64,000 nucleotides of DNA from Erinaceus europaeus (GCF_950295315.1 NC_080164.1:8688082-8752081); one strand, 5' to 3'; shown: positions 10,745 through 21,745, counted from the first letter of the stretch. Notes: generated by a model not told the origin, from the sequence alone. Translations and numbers: made by a program.

Positions 10745-11558
10745 TTTAATTATTTCCAAAGGACAAACTCCTGGTCAAAGAGAGAAATCATTGCAAATAA
10801 TATTAGTTTTTATGGACCAATTGCTCTGTAATAAAGAAAACCTTTCACTTTGACAATAATAGATTTTGAAATCTACAAATAAACATTGAAATGCAAATCA
10901 AATATGCCTAATCACTAAAGAAAAAGATTTCTGTTATTGTTTTGGTTTTTGCATTATGTTTTTTTGTTGTTTGTTTGGTTGGTTGGTTTAAAACATCACC
11001 TACTAACATTTGTCATTTAGATTTCATAGATTGGCATAGGCTAGAAGCACCAGATTGAAGTTTTCTTCCAAGTGTCTGTGTGAAGTGGACACAGGAGTCA
11101 AAGAGGCCCCTAGTGGGGGACTGGTGAACAGCCCAAGAATTCAAGAGAGGAAAAAAAAATAATAGATCCCATCCATAGCATCAAATCAGAGCACAGTGGA
11201 ACTGAGCAAAAATGAAGATGATATAGGACTCAAGAGAAAACTTCAGATGTGTCGGTGGTTAGTGGGAATAGGAGTTTAACATTTCTGGACTTAAATGTAC
11301 TCATATGGAAGATGGGGAAAGTAACAATCATTCACAAGTTATTAATATATGTATAGAATGAGATGCAATATATTCAAGTCTGGCTCCATAGGGGTTGACA
11401 CAGGGGACAGAAGAGAGCCCAGATAAAGAACCAGAGGAGCGAGAGCTTGAGGGAGACACTAGCAAAAAGTTGACAGTAAGAGGACACTTGTGCTTCAGTG
11501 ACCACTTACTCCTCAAGGACTCTTCTGCATGCAGTTTTCCCCTGAAAGAAATGAACTT
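10742..11558. other. Intergenic, nothing identified
   Basis: Opposed frames at 11328-11598 shadow one another and carry no recognisable features. Confidence 0.45.
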
Positions 11559-11815
11559 TGGGGGCAGGGAGGTGGGGCAGCTGGTTAAGTACACATAGCA
11601 CTAAGTGCAAGGATCCAGGTTGCAGTCAGAGCTCTCCGCCTGCAGGGGGGTGCTTCAGAAGCAGTGAAGTGGGTCTGCAGGTATCTCTCTTTCTCCCTCT
11701 CTAGCTTCTACTCCGTTTTTAATTTCTCTCTGTCCTGTTGAAGAATATGGGGAGGAGAAAGGGAAAAAAATGACCACCAGGAGCAGTAACCCTGGAAACA
11801 AACAAACAAAAAGAT
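11559..11815 (+). mobile_element. ERI-type SINE, diverged
   Basis: GGCAGGGAGGTGGGGCAG, GCTGGTTAAGTACACATAGC, CTCCGCCTGCAGGGGGGTGC and GTGAAGTGGGTCTGCAGGTA identify the family. The 3' module ACCACCAGGAGCAGTAACCC is shortened and followed by an AACAAACAAACAAAA tail. Confidence 0.85.
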
Positions 11816-12294
11816 GGAAAATAATCTTTTCTTTTCAATGTCTGCACTGAGATCTTCCAGAGAAAGAGAGATGGTTGCTCATACTGTACAGCAGACCAAT
11901 CATAAGGCAGCAACCAAGGACATTGGTACCTGAAAGTGTCAAACTCAGCTCTGTACACATTCATCATGAAGTCACCAGGTCATTATTAGAAGTTCTTCTT
12001 CCTCTAGATCGGAGTTTGTATTCTGGTATCTCTTCCTAAGTAAAAAAAAAAAAAAAAAAAAGGTACTTTTCCCCACTTGCACAAATGATTCACAGAGAAC
12101 TTTCTTCCTACATTCAACTCTGTTGGAATCTCTTCTTTAAATGTTATCTTCTTTTGTGTTTCCACTGCCCTAGGCAACTTGTCACTCACTAATTGACTTT
12201 CTCCATTGGCTCAACAGCTCTGCCATGTCTAGGTAATCCCTGATTAGTACAAGATCAGGATAAAATGAAAGAGTAGATTCTTTAAATATGTATA
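11816..12294. other. Intergenic with A run
   Basis: Holds an A homopolymer at about 12042-12061. No supported gene or repeat family. Confidence 0.45.
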
Positions 12295-12502
12295 TATATA
12301 ATCTTTGTTTATTTGTTGGGTAGAGATAGTCAGAAATCGAGAGGGAAAAGAGAGACAGAGAAGAAAGACAGAGAGACAACTGCAGCAATGCTTCACCACT
12401 CATAAAGCTTTCCCCCTGCAGGTGGGAACTGAGGGCTCAAACCCAGGTCCTTACACACTGTAGCACGTGCACTCAACCAAGTGCACCACCACCTGGCCCT
12501 GA
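12295..12502 (-). mobile_element. Short-type ERI SINE, minus strand
   Basis: TTATTTGTTGGGTAGAGATA is the reversed tail. AACTGCAGCAATGCTTCACC, CTTTCCCCCTGCAGGTGG and the head GTGCACCACCACCTGGCCCT mark the shorter SINE subtype with the GGTGGTGGCGCACCTGGTT head. Confidence 0.85.
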
Positions 12503-13104
12503 AAGAATAGATTCTTCATGGAGCAGAAGAAAGTAAAGACCAACACAGTGGCCTTCCCTACAGTGTGCAGAATGGTAGTGCCCTTTTGAGATTTTTTTTC
12601 TTTTTTCTTTTTGCCAGAATCATTGGATATGGGTGATGTTAGGGAGTCTCTATATACAAGTCCTATGCTCCACCACTGCATATCTCCCTTGCCTAATCAG
12701 GTTTTAAATCCTGGATTTCCTCTGTACTCTCAGACTGACAATCTGTGAATCAGAGCCTCTAGCCCTGAGAGTGAAAGACTTTTCTGGCATGTCGCTTCTT
12801 GGAAGAATAATATATCAAAGGAGAGAGAGTCCACACCCCCTTCCTAATGGATCTCTTAACAAGTTTACATAAAGATCATGGATTCACAGACATTACTGTC
12901 CTAGTGACAAGGAGCTGAAATTTATTATTGTGGCTTGGGTGCTTAGAGAGTGATTCATGAGGGTCCCATCATCTCTGTCATTTTTAATGGAAAGGGTTGG
13001 GCTGTACATACACATGGTTATGACAGGAAAGGGGAGAGCAAACAGGCCAGAAAGAACCACAGAGGTTCCTGTGGGGTGAAGTCCTTCCTTACCAGGGAGA
13101 TTAG
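12503..13104. other. Intergenic, nothing identified
   Basis: No supported feature. Part of it could be internal sequence or leader of the LTR element to the right (13421-13820), but I see no retroviral coding motif. Confidence 0.4.
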
Positions 13105-13391
13105 AGAGATGCTCTTCTTTTTTAAAAATTTTTATTCATAAAAAGGAAACACTGACAAAACCATAGGATAAGAGGGGTACAACTCCACACAATTCCTACC
13201 AGAACTCTGTATCTCATCCCCTTCCCTGAGGGATAGTAGCTTCCATACTCTTTATTCCTCTGAGAGTATGGACCCAGGGTCATTATGGGGTGCAGAAGGT
13301 GGAAGGTCTGGCTTCTGCAATTGCTCCCCGCTGAATGTGGGCATTGGCAGGTCGATCCATACTCCCAGCCTGTCTCAGAGATGCTCTTCTT
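13105..13391 (-). mobile_element. Very short L1 3' UTR insertion with 15-bp target duplication
   Basis: AGAGATGCTCTTCTT occurs perfectly at 13105-13119 and 13377-13391. Between them are about 257 bp of L1 3' UTR on the minus strand: TTTTTATTCATAAAAAGGAA as the reversed 3' end, then ATTATGGGGTGCAGAAGGTG and CATACTCCCAGCCTGTCTC. Severe 5' truncation and intact flanks mark a clean insertion. Confidence 0.92.
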
Positions 13392-13420
13392 ATAGTTGCC
13401 CTGATCCAGTACTACACCAG

Positions 13421-13820
13421 TGTCAGGATAGCCTGAGGATGTTTCTTCCCAGGTACATGCTCTCTGGGTTGGAGAGAACTTGACCAGAGCCAACCTAGCG
13501 ATGTGAGAGAGAAACCAGGCACTCTTGTGGCTGAGTGGAATGCAATGCAACACTGCCTTTATTTATCTGCCTTTATATCTTCTGAAGCGGAAGTGGCAGG
13601 TCAGAAAAGTGGGTAGGATAGGGGGTGGGGAAAAGAAAAGAGCTGGAAAGTATCTCGAAAATCGCAAGCTTCCATCTAACCAGTGGGGATTAAACCAGTG
13701 CCCTGCAGGCAGGGCGGGTCTCAGACAAAAACAATGATTATGTAAATAGACCACAGTGGTAAGCAATGCAGGGGGCCTGGCATAATGACCAACACACCAG
13801 GACAGAGGCAGATCCTGACA
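13421..13820 (-). mobile_element. LTR of an endogenous retrovirus-like element
   Basis: Read on the minus strand, the segment begins TGTCAGGATCTGCC and ends GGCTATCCTGACA, so the ends are 9-bp inverted repeats. It contains TATAAAGG at about 13572-13578 and AATAAA at 13558-13563, like an LTR promoter and poly(A) signal. Just outside the U5 end is TGGTGTAGTACTGGATCAGG, which may be a decayed primer binding site (tRNA-His type is one possibility). No matching target duplication was found, so a partial provirus is as likely as a solo LTR. Confidence 0.55.
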
Positions 13821-13996
13821 TCTTCCCTGATTTCTCAGAACAGCAGACACAGAATTTGACTAGAGACAGGCATGGCAGGGGATGATGGTTGTGCTTTATT
13901 TAAGGTGCTCTGGATTTGCCTAGAGCATCCCTAGAGCAGAATTTATACTTGTGACTTGAGAGCGCCCACCACATCGATAACTGATATAATTTAGTT

Positions 13997-14297
13997 CTTT
14001 TTTTATAAATATTTATTTATTCCCTTTTGTTGCCCTTGTTTTATTGCTGTAGTTATTATTACTGTTGTTATTGATATTGTCATTGTTGGATAGGACAGAG
14101 AGAAATGGAGAGAGGAGGGGAAGACAGAGAGGGGGAGAGAAAGACAGACACCTGCAGACCTGCTTCACTGCTTGTGAATCCACTCCCCTGCAGAGGGGGA
14201 GCTGGGTGCTCGAACTGGGATCCTTACACCAGCTGGTCCTTGTACTTTGTGCCACTTGTGCCACCTGTGCTTAACCTGCTACTCTACCGCCTGCCTC
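13997..14297 (-). mobile_element. ERI-type SINE, minus strand
   Basis: TTATTCCCTTTTGTTGCCCT is the reversed tail. ATAGGACAGAGAGAAATGGA, ACACCTGCAGACCTGCTTCA and a B-box complement GCTCGAACTGGGATCC follow. The head is slightly rearranged with a CCACTTGTGCCACCTGTGC duplication. Confidence 0.9.
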
Positions 14298-14324
14298 CCA
14301 TACTTTATCCTTACTTTACAACTA

Positions 14325-14326
<2 letters not shown>

Positions 14327-14374
<48 letters not shown>
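14327..14374. repeat. (GT)n microsatellite
   Basis: About 23 GT units, followed by two copies of the short unit AGTAACCTTACCCACC. Confidence 0.97.
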
Positions 14375-14376
<2 letters not shown>

Positions 14377-14529
14377 CTATCAGTAACCTTACCCACCAGT
14401 AACCTTACCCACCAGTTTTGGTAAAGAGAGAGAGAGATTGGTTTGATAGAGTCAATGATGTTAGTCTGACTTTTTGCATAGCATAATAAACTTGTCATTC
14501 ATGCATTTTTTTGGAAGGGGCTGGTTTTT

Positions 14530-14800
14530 GTTTGTTTGTTTTTTATTTTTTTAAATATTTATTTATTTTCCCTTTTTGTTGCTCTTGTTGTTTTTCATTG
14601 TTGTTGTAGAGATAAATGAACAGAGGAGGGGAAGACAAGAGAGGGGGAGAGAAAGACAGCTGCAGACCTGCTTCACCACCTGTGAAGCGACTCCCCTGCA
14701 GGTGGGGAGCCAGGGGTTCGAACCGGGATCCTTACGCTGGTCCTTGCGCTTTGCGTCACGCAACCTTAACCTTAACCTGCTGTGCTACCGCCTGACTCGC
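14530..14800 (-). mobile_element. ERI-type SINE, minus strand
   Basis: TTTATTTTCCCTTTTTGTTG, GAAGCGACTCCCCTGCAGGT, the B-box complement GGTTCGAACCGGGATCC and the head complement CTGTGCTACCGCCTGACTC. A G run (about 14807-14826) follows directly. Confidence 0.92.
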
Positions 14801-14919
14801 GGGAGGCGGGGGGGGGGGGGGGGGGGAGCTGGTTTTATAAAAAGACTAAGATCTGCCCTAGGGGCTAGGTGGTAGGTAGTTCATGCAGTAGAGAACATAA
14901 GTCACGGAGAGTGATGACC

Positions 14920-15022
14920 TGGTGTAGTGGCTCTGCACATGGGCTCTGAGACAAACAGAGTTCAGGTTCAAATCCCATTCTCACCAGAAGCCAGTGGTTC
15001 ACCCCTCTGGGCAAAAAAGGGA
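14920..15022 (+). mobile_element. MIR SINE remnant
   Basis: GGTGTAGTGGCTCTGCACAT, AGAGTTCAGGTTCAAATCCC and CACCCCTCTGGGCAA align with the core of the ancient mammalian-wide MIR (tRNA-like B box, then the TTGGGCAA region). Confidence 0.65.
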
Positions 15023-15244
15023 ATATATGCTATCACGCTGAAGGACCCAGGCTCAGGCCCCACAGTTCCCATCTGTAGGGGAAACAAGCAGTGGGACAGT
15101 GATGCAGGCATCTCTCCTCTCCGTGTCTCTCACCTTTGATCAAAAAAGAGAGAAAAGGAGAGGGAATAGTCAACAAGAAAGGTAGAGTTGTGTAGGCATT
15201 GAGTCCCAGTGATATCCCTGGTGGCAAAAAAAAAAAAAAAAAAA
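15023..15244 (+). mobile_element. ERI-related SINE, 5'-truncated
   Basis: GAAGGACCCAGGCTCAGGCC (B box area), CCATCTGTAGGGG, GATGCAGGCATCTCTCC and the 3' module TTGAGTCCCAGTGATATCCC then TGGTGGC. Ends in an A run. Confidence 0.75.
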
Positions 15245-15359
15245 GAAGAAGAAAAGAAGCAAATCTACTCCATAATATATTTTACCAAGAAAGGCAGACA
15301 TACAGAGAAGTCAACTTTAAAAACAGTAAAGTCTCTATCTTTTCCAGATTTGCTGTTTT

Positions 15360-15718
15360 AAGATTCATGCTGTGCTCCTCCCCAGAGCCCTGCCCCACTA
15401 GAGAAAGACAGAAACAGGCTGGGGGTCTGCATCCACCTGCCAACATCCATGTCCAGCAGAGAAACAATTACAGAAGCCAGAGCTCCCACCTTCTGCTCCT
15501 CACAGAGATCTTGGGTTCAAGGGCTGGGCAGTGGCACAATGGGTTCAGTTCATATAGTATAAGATCTTTTGTCCAGATTCCCAAAGGGATAAAAAATAGG
15601 AAAGTTCTCAGTGGAGGGGATGGGATATAGAACTCTGGTAGTGGGAATTGAATGGAATTGTACCCCTCTTATCCCACAATCTTGTCAATCATTATTAAAT
15701 CACTAATAAAAAAGAAAT
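15360..15718 (+). mobile_element. L1 3' UTR end, interrupted by a SINE-head fragment
   Basis: CCAGAGCCCTGCCCCACTAG, AGAAACAGGCTGGGGGTCTG, CACCTGCCAACATCCATGTC then, after an insert at about 15513-15561, TTCCCAAAGGGATAAAAAAT, TATAGAACTCTGGTAGTGGG and the terminus AATCACTAATAAAAAAG. Confidence 0.85.
15506..15568 (+). mobile_element. Tailless, 3'-truncated SINE head with 7-bp target duplication
   Basis: AGATCTT at 15506-15512 and 15562-15568 brackets 49 bp containing GGGCTGGGCAGTGGCACAAT and TTCAGTTCATATAGTAT. This is only the tRNA-like head of the SINE: B box, body and A tail are missing. The duplication shows it is an insertion into the L1, not a deletion remnant. Confidence 0.7.
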
Positions 15719-16121
15719 AATAAAAAAGAGAGTAGAAAAGAGAGAAAAAGAAAAAAGTTAGTGAATGCTACAGAAAGAAAATGTGTTGTGCTGGCTGAGA
15801 CTGAGCATGTATGCGACTAGGGACAGCAATCTATTTTAATTTAGGAGAACACTAGAATTTTGCCTCTTCTTTATATTTTAAAGCCTGCCTGGCTATTCAT
15901 GAACTTTGTTTCTTCCACACATTTTTTAAAAATGCGTATCAATGTTTTCAAAACACCCCACTAGAATTCTGCTAACTCTACAATTTGTGGAAAAAGTAGT
16001 TTAATAATGGTAGCACACAAAAAACGAGTATCTTCAGTGTAGATAAAGAGGTTTCTTTGTGCTCCAACAGAATTGAGCGTTTTTCCATAAACAGCTGTGT
16101 GTTCTTTATTAAGTTAATGCC
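15719..16121. other. AT-rich intergenic, nothing identified
   Basis: No frame or repeat family supported. Confidence 0.5.
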
Positions 16122-16275
16122 AGGTGGGAGCTCACCTGGTAGGGTACACTCGTCACCATGATCAAAAACCCAGGTTCAAAGGCTCAGTCCGCAGCTGCAG
16201 GGAGGAAGCTTCACCAGGAGTGCAGGAGTGCTACTCTTGTCTGTTCTCTCTGTATTTCTTAATTTATTTCAGTGG

Positions 16276-16307
<32 letters not shown>

Positions 16308-16578
16308 CCAGAGCACTGTTCAACTCTGGCTTATGGTAGTGATGAGGACTGAATCTGGGAACTCAAGAGTCCCAGACATGAATGTCATTTGCAGAACCAT
16401 TACGCATCTCCCCAGCTGTTTTTTCTTCCCTCTTTATCTCTCTCTGTCACTCACTCTCTATAAAAAAGAAAAGAAAAAAAGAAAGAAAGGAGAAAAAATG
16501 GCCTCTGTGAACAGCAGAGCCCTGCAGACAGAATGCCCCAGCAATAACCTTAGTTGATAAAAATAAAAGGAAAAGAAA
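16122..16578 (+). mobile_element. ERI-related SINE split by a second SINE
   Basis: The outer element runs 16122 to about 16262 (GGTGGGAGCTCACCTGGTAG, GCTGCAGGGAGGAAGCTTCA) and resumes at about 16425 (TCCCTCTTTATCTCTCTCTG). It ends with the 3' module ATGCCCCAGCAATAACC and an AATAAAAGG tail. The inner element at about 16263-16424 is on the minus strand. Confidence 0.7.
16263..16424 (-). mobile_element. Second-family short SINE nested in the preceding SINE
   Basis: A GA-rich tail, then ACCAGAGCACTGTTCAACTC, TGGCTTATGGTAGTGATGAG and AACCATTACGCATCTCCCCA read as the reverse complement of the family seen at 10290. Confidence 0.7.
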
Positions 16579-16955
16579 AAAGAAGCTTTATATTTTTATA
16601 GTCCAGAGGTTACTTTATTTTATTATTGTGGTCAAGTTGATACTTGATTATTGCTGGTGAAAAATAATGCTAAATATATTTTAGCTGATATCATGATTGC
16701 GAATATGTTGAAATTTCTTATGACTTCCAACAGTTTATTTTTATTTTAAATGGAAGCCCATTCAGTTTTATCTTAATGATTACCTCACCACGAGACAGCA
16801 AACATTCCTTCTGATCACCATTTTTTTACTTCCTTTTTGCTTCTATATTCAAAAAGAAAGAGCAGGTTTTTTGTTTGTTTATTTTAAATAACAGTGTAGT
16901 GAATAATGGAGTCCAAAAAGAAAGAGCTACTGAGAGGCAGAGCATGCTGTTTATA
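16579..16955. other. AT-rich intergenic, nothing identified
   Basis: No supported feature. Confidence 0.5.
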
Positions 16956-17269
16956 GAAACTGCAGCTGGGGGAGTCAGGCTATAGCGCAGGTGGCACAAA
17001 GCGCAAGTATCGGTGTAAGGATCCCGGTTCAAGCCCCTGGCTCCCTACCTGCAGGGGAGTCGCTTCACAGGCAGTGAAGCAGGTCTGCAGGTGTCTATCT
17101 TTCTCTCCCCCTCTCTGTCTTCCCCTCCTTTCTCCATTTCTCTCTGTCCTATCCAACAATGATGGCAACAATAATAATAACTACAACAATAAAAACAAGG
17201 GGCAATAAAAAGGGAATAAATAAATAAATAAATGTAAAGAAAAATTTTTTAAAAATGAAACTGCAGCTG
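16956..17269 (+). mobile_element. ERI-type SINE with target duplication
   Basis: GAAACTGCAGCTGGGGGAG at 16956-16974 recurs at 17257-17275. Between them is the SINE: CAGGCTATAGCGCAGGTGGC, CCCGGTTCAAGCCCCTGGCT, GCAGGGGAGTCGCTTCACAG and the tail AATAAATAAATAAATAAATG. The head has lost the A-box-distal bases between GCGCAG and GTGGC. Confidence 0.93.
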
Positions 17270-17275
17270 GGGGAG

Positions 17276-17530
17276 GTGGGGGAGTAGGGATCAATCTACA
17301 AATGTCCATGTCCAGCTGAGAAGCAATCACAGAAGCCAAACCTTCCACCTTCTGCATCCCCTAAAGAATTTTGGTCCATACTTCCAGAGGGATAAAGTAT
17401 AGAGAAGTTTCTAGTGGGGAGGATGAGACAGGGAACTCTGGTGGTGGGAAATGTGTGGAATTCTACCCTTGTTACCTTACAATCTTGTTAGTTATTATTA
17501 AATCATAAATAAATTATTTAAAAAAATAAA
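17276..17530 (+). mobile_element. L1 3' UTR end
   Basis: ATCAATCTACAAATGTCCAT, AGCAATCACAGAAGCCA, CCATACTTCCAGAGGGATAA and the terminus TTATTAAATCATAAATAAAT match the L1 3' UTR core. Confidence 0.8.
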
Positions 17531-19925
17531 AAGATACTGAAGCGGCAAGAGATCTTTCTTGTGACCATTAGAAGAGCTATGGATATTGTTTAGGGTGGAC
17601 TTACTTTTGGTTAACGCTTTGATGCTGCATGGTCGTGGTAAAATTAAGACAGAAAGCTAATGCCCAGGTTTACAGCTTTTGGTAAGAACGTCTCTTATGG
17701 ATAGAAGGGGAAGATGGACACTTGTTACGGAGAAACACTGACAGCTGGAAGGACAAGGAGAGGTAATTGATCTGTGTCACCAGGACAAGGGCACTGAAAA
17801 GGACAGGTGATGGTCCTCCCAAGAAATGCCTGCTGCCATGCTACTTCCTTTTCCCAGGCCTGCAGCCCTATATCCTCCGTCCTCTGTCTTGTTCATACCT
17901 TTGGCTACAGTACCTACAAGCTAAATTATCCCATCCAAGTCACTGGTGAAAAATGTTCCCGGTTCATTGAACTTCTGTCGGATTTGCTGTGCGCGTTTCA
18001 CAAAGTGGCAGATGTTTCCCCTGGGCTATTCATAGCCTTCCTCATGGTCCAACCAGCAGGAAAGAGCCCTGGAGCACATGCGAACTCTCTTGAGCTAAAA
18101 GCAGGAGTAGCATGGGCTGAAAGCAAATTCGTCTCAGGGGAGATATGCTACGAGTTCCTAACTTCTTCTATGGATTTTAAAACGATGGCTGTGACTCTGA
18201 TCACACTGAGTTCATTCAGGATAGTCATACTCTGTCACATCCTCAAAACCTGGTAGTGATTCTTCTCTTACCATGAGTCGTGGAGAGCCCCTCCATCCAA
18301 CAGCAAACATAAGATTCCATTCCATCTTGAACCAAGAGTCAAGAATCACCCTACTTTGGAAGGAACAGAGGGTTCCACCGTGAGTCACCTAAGCCAGCTA
18401 GTTTCCTTGAGGAGTGAGCTGGAAAGAAGGAAAGGAGTGACTAGGACCAGGACATGAATCTTGTTTGGTTCTTATAAGACAGACACATGCTGCCACCTGG
18501 TTCCCATTACGGCCTCGATACAGTGAGCCTTGCCCACGGAGGCACCCAGGTGGAAGAATAAGGCTGAAGCCCTGTGTACTTGGAGTCCAGAGAACGTTCC
18601 CAGCATATCACAATTACAGAAACATCTGTGTCCAACAGCTTTCAGCTGAACTGCTGTGAAAATTTACAGTGTTCGATTGCTTTGAGGGTTTCTCACTTCT
18701 CAGCCTGAGGCAGGGTGGTCTCCTGGCTGCCAGTGAGTGGCTACAGGAAGTGAGAGGGCGACAGAGAGAGCACAACTTCCAGAGTTGGGATGAAATGTGG
18801 CATAAGGGTATGCGGGGTGAGCCAGGAGCCCTAAGGGTCGTTTGGTTTCCACCAAGTGCTCACTTCTTCCTTCCTGTTGTATTCAATCAGCACATACTTC
18901 CTGAACATGGTGTCAACTGACTATACACTGGACCAAAAACTGAATAAAAACTGGTCTTCAAAATGTCAACAACTTAGTGAGAAATAACTCATGGCTAGAG
19001 ATGATTCAAATAATTCAGATATTATTTATTTGGAAACCACAAGACAACCGTGCCTAAGACTATCTGCATTTACCAAATGTAAAGGCAGGCTATGGGTTTT
19101 GAAAGTCGTATTTAGAAACAGCACTACTCTAATGAAAGTCTTCAAACTATCTCCTGATATCTCCCTACAAAAGTAAATCATCTGAACCCCATTCCAGACC
19201 TGCTATCTAGAAATATGGTCCAAGAAGCTGTGTAAACCTTCTGAAGCAATGATCAAAAAGCATAAAGAAACTTAAAATCTGAGGCACAGAAATAACCCAT
19301 GACAACCCCCAACCTGATTTTTCCAGGGATCAGGGAAAGACGCAAGAAGGATGAACTGACTAGGAAAGAGGAGCAAAGGTCATGGTATACAGCAGAGGGA
19401 GTGGATTAGGAATTACATGTGTAGCAGTCAAGTCCAGCAAAGTTGGGAATTCATAAAATCTTACGCTGGACAGCTGACAGGAATCATCTATAATGTCATC
19501 TTGATGATGTTCTATTTTTCTTCTTTGGTTCAGAGAGCCCCTACTCTTGTGAAAGATAAAGTAAGGGAGGAGAGACACGGGCACCAATGCAGGAAATTCT
19601 ACTCTCATGTTATCTCCCAACCTAATTCAAGGAATAGTACTTGATTTTATGTTTTGGGGCGGGGGGGGGGTTCTTTTGTGGTGGCTTCATTTTTGTTGGT
19701 AAGTTCATTCACTGGTTTGGGGGAATTTTGTTTTGATGTGTTGTTGCTGCTTTTGAAACCATTGATAGGCGTAAAGAAAACCACAAATTAGATCCGGGGC
19801 GATGAAGAGGAATAAATTAAATTATCCTAAAATCAAACTATAATCGCCTCATTGTTGTCATTGCTGGATCTTGAGCATAAGTGTATTATACCACTTCTGA
19901 GCTGAATTTATCATTTTTGTAAAAT
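17531..19925. other. 2.4-kb repeat-poor intergenic block
   Basis: This is the longest stretch without a recognisable repeat. The longest frame, plus-strand 17807-18256 (149 codons), has no domain, no coding-like bias that I can judge, and an overlapping frame in another phase. Nothing identifies a gene, though single short exons could not be excluded by eye. Confidence 0.4.
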
Positions 19926-20065
19926 TTCAGATTAGTAAAGAGAGATAGAAATAGAGAGACACAGAGAGGGAGACACCACAGGATCAGAGCTGTCCAGAAG
20001 TCATGGCACAGGACAGAGCTGGCAAGCTATCTTCAGACCCCAACCACATAATTTAACTTTTTAGA
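19926..20065 (-). mobile_element. SINE remnant, second family
   Basis: Purine-rich AGAGAGATAGAAATAGAGAG, then GAGGGAGACACCACAGGATC and TGGCACAGGACAGAGC. This resembles the GA-rich tail and body of the second-family SINE, highly diverged. Confidence 0.4.
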
Positions 20066-20569
20066 AACAGGGAGAATTTATCTCTAAGCTTCAACTGCTT
20101 TTTTCTTAATTCTCAAACAGAGAAACAGCAAACATGAACAGGGAAAAAGAAAGAATTTCTTGATGTCTTTGACAGAAAAAGTCTGGATTCTGGCCAATCA
20201 TAAATATGTTCCCAGTCTATAAATTTCCTAGAAAATATGAAAGTGGAAAAAAATATCTTATTTTTAATTGTCAGCAGGTATTTAAAAATAATAAAAGTCG
20301 AAAAAATCTTCTCAGGCTATTCTGTGGGGGGTGGGGAGGACCTTCTTCTGTTCTCAGCGTAAGAATCAGGTGACTTGGCATCAGTCCTTAAGATTTTAAG
20401 CAGGTTTCAGTGTGTTGGAGGCAACATGTGAAAGAACATAGGGAGAGGCATAAAAACATTCAGCCTGTGAGGCCCAGAACTTGGAGCAAGAAAGATCATT
20501 GGAGAGTACCCAGAATAGTCCTGTTTTTTGTCCTGGAAGATTAGACTAGAATAGAAGAAATGAAATGAA

Positions 20570-20594
20570 ACACACACACACACACACACACACA
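20570..20594. repeat. (CA)n microsatellite
   Basis: A short CA run (about 12 units). Confidence 0.9.
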
Positions 20595-20624
20595 GAGACA
20601 CACACATGTGTAGTTTACCTAAAA

Positions 20625-21235
20625 ATAAAATGCAAATAATTATAAACATATGAAAAGCTGTTAAATTTCCATGAAAATGGAACCTGTTGTTTGAGATAAT
20701 AGGGTGGATATGGTGCACACCACATTGGCCAAGGATGTAAAATTAGACAATACCAAACGTTGGTGAGATGTGGAAACTCACTACTCTGCCAAGCTGAGAG
20801 GAAATGGGTTCTAACAAATTTAAAAAGCGGTGAGGCATAAAGTTGAACATACATAGCTACGACCACCCCGTTCTCCAGTATACACTCTAGAGAAACCAAC
20901 AGATGCAGATGTGTCCTAGGAGGGAAATCTCAGATAATGTTCATAACAGAACTGTTTACAACATCAAAAGATTATAGTATCCCAAAAGCCATTGAGAAGA
21001 GCATGAGAATTCATATTGAGATAGTGTGATGATGTTTTTTTTCCATTTAGCACTGAAAATAAATTAAACGCTTGGCTGACCATCACAAATATATGAGTAC
21101 AAAAAAGTAAGTCGAAAGAATACACAATAAAGAATAAACTAAAATATAAACATGGGACGTTATTCAATAGATTGTTTGGAAGTGGAATTTGTATATGTAT
21201 AAGTACAGAGTATCTACAAATAAAAATTGAAAAAT
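20625..21235 (+). mobile_element. Old L1 ORF2 remnant
   Basis: ACATTGGCCAAGGATGTAAA, TGGTGAGATGTGGAAACTCA, GAAACCAACAGATGCAGATG then ATGTTCATAACAGAACTGTT follow the order of the C-terminal third of mammalian L1 ORF2. No open frame survives. Confidence 0.7.
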
Positions 21236-21236
21236 T

Positions 21237-21395
21237 AGGTGGTCTGGGAGATGGTGCATGGTTAAAGCTCTCAAGCGTGAGGTCCTGGATTCAATCCCTG
21301 ACAGCACATGTACCAGAGTGATGTCTGGTTCTTTCTTTCTCTCCTCTGATCTTTCTCATGAATAAATAAAATAAAATTTTTTTTTAAATTTTTAA
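21237..21395 (+). mobile_element. Short SINE with GTACCAGAGTGATG body
   Basis: GGTGGTCTGGGAGATGGTGC, GGTCCTGGATTCAATCCCTG (B-box-like), AGCACATGTACCAGAGTGAT, GTCTGGTTCTTTCTTTCTC and an AATAAATAAAATAAAAT tail. A third tRNA-derived short SINE type in this genome. Confidence 0.75.
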
Positions 21396-21654
21396 AAAAT
21401 GGGAAATTAGCTTAAAATCAAGATCCAAGGTAACTTCATGAAGACAAGAGCTGTCATCAGAGAGAGACACATGGATGTTTCAAAAGTATGAACAACACAT
21501 ATTCCATTTCATAATCTGGTTTAAGGGTGCCTAGACACTTGCAGTATTATTCTGTAAATGATACATATGTCATTTTGTATGTTCAGTTGTTATTATTAAA
21601 AATGAAATTAAACTCACGGTTGCAATACAATCAATTAGCAACAACAAAAACTGA

Positions 21655-21745
21655 AAGGCTGAAGAATTTCCCCAGGCCATACCACAAATAAATGACCAAA
21701 CCTGAACTTGAATCCACATGATAGTTTGCTCATACAAGCTTCTAA
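21655..21745 (-). mobile_element. Possible MIR remnant
   Basis: AATTTCCCCAGGCCATACCA, CAAATAAATGACCAAACCTG, AACTTGAATCCACAT follows the reversed MIR pattern (gcccaaggtcacacag ... gaacccag) but is strongly diverged. Confidence 0.35.

Noticed and set aside
13122..13553. 143-codon minus-strand frame
   Set aside because: Spans the short L1 3' UTR insertion and the LTR; it contains the same peptide pieces found in other L1 UTR frames.
17807..18256. 149-codon plus-strand frame in unique sequence
   Set aside because: No domain, no homology recognised, and a second frame overlaps. A single-exon gene cannot be supported.
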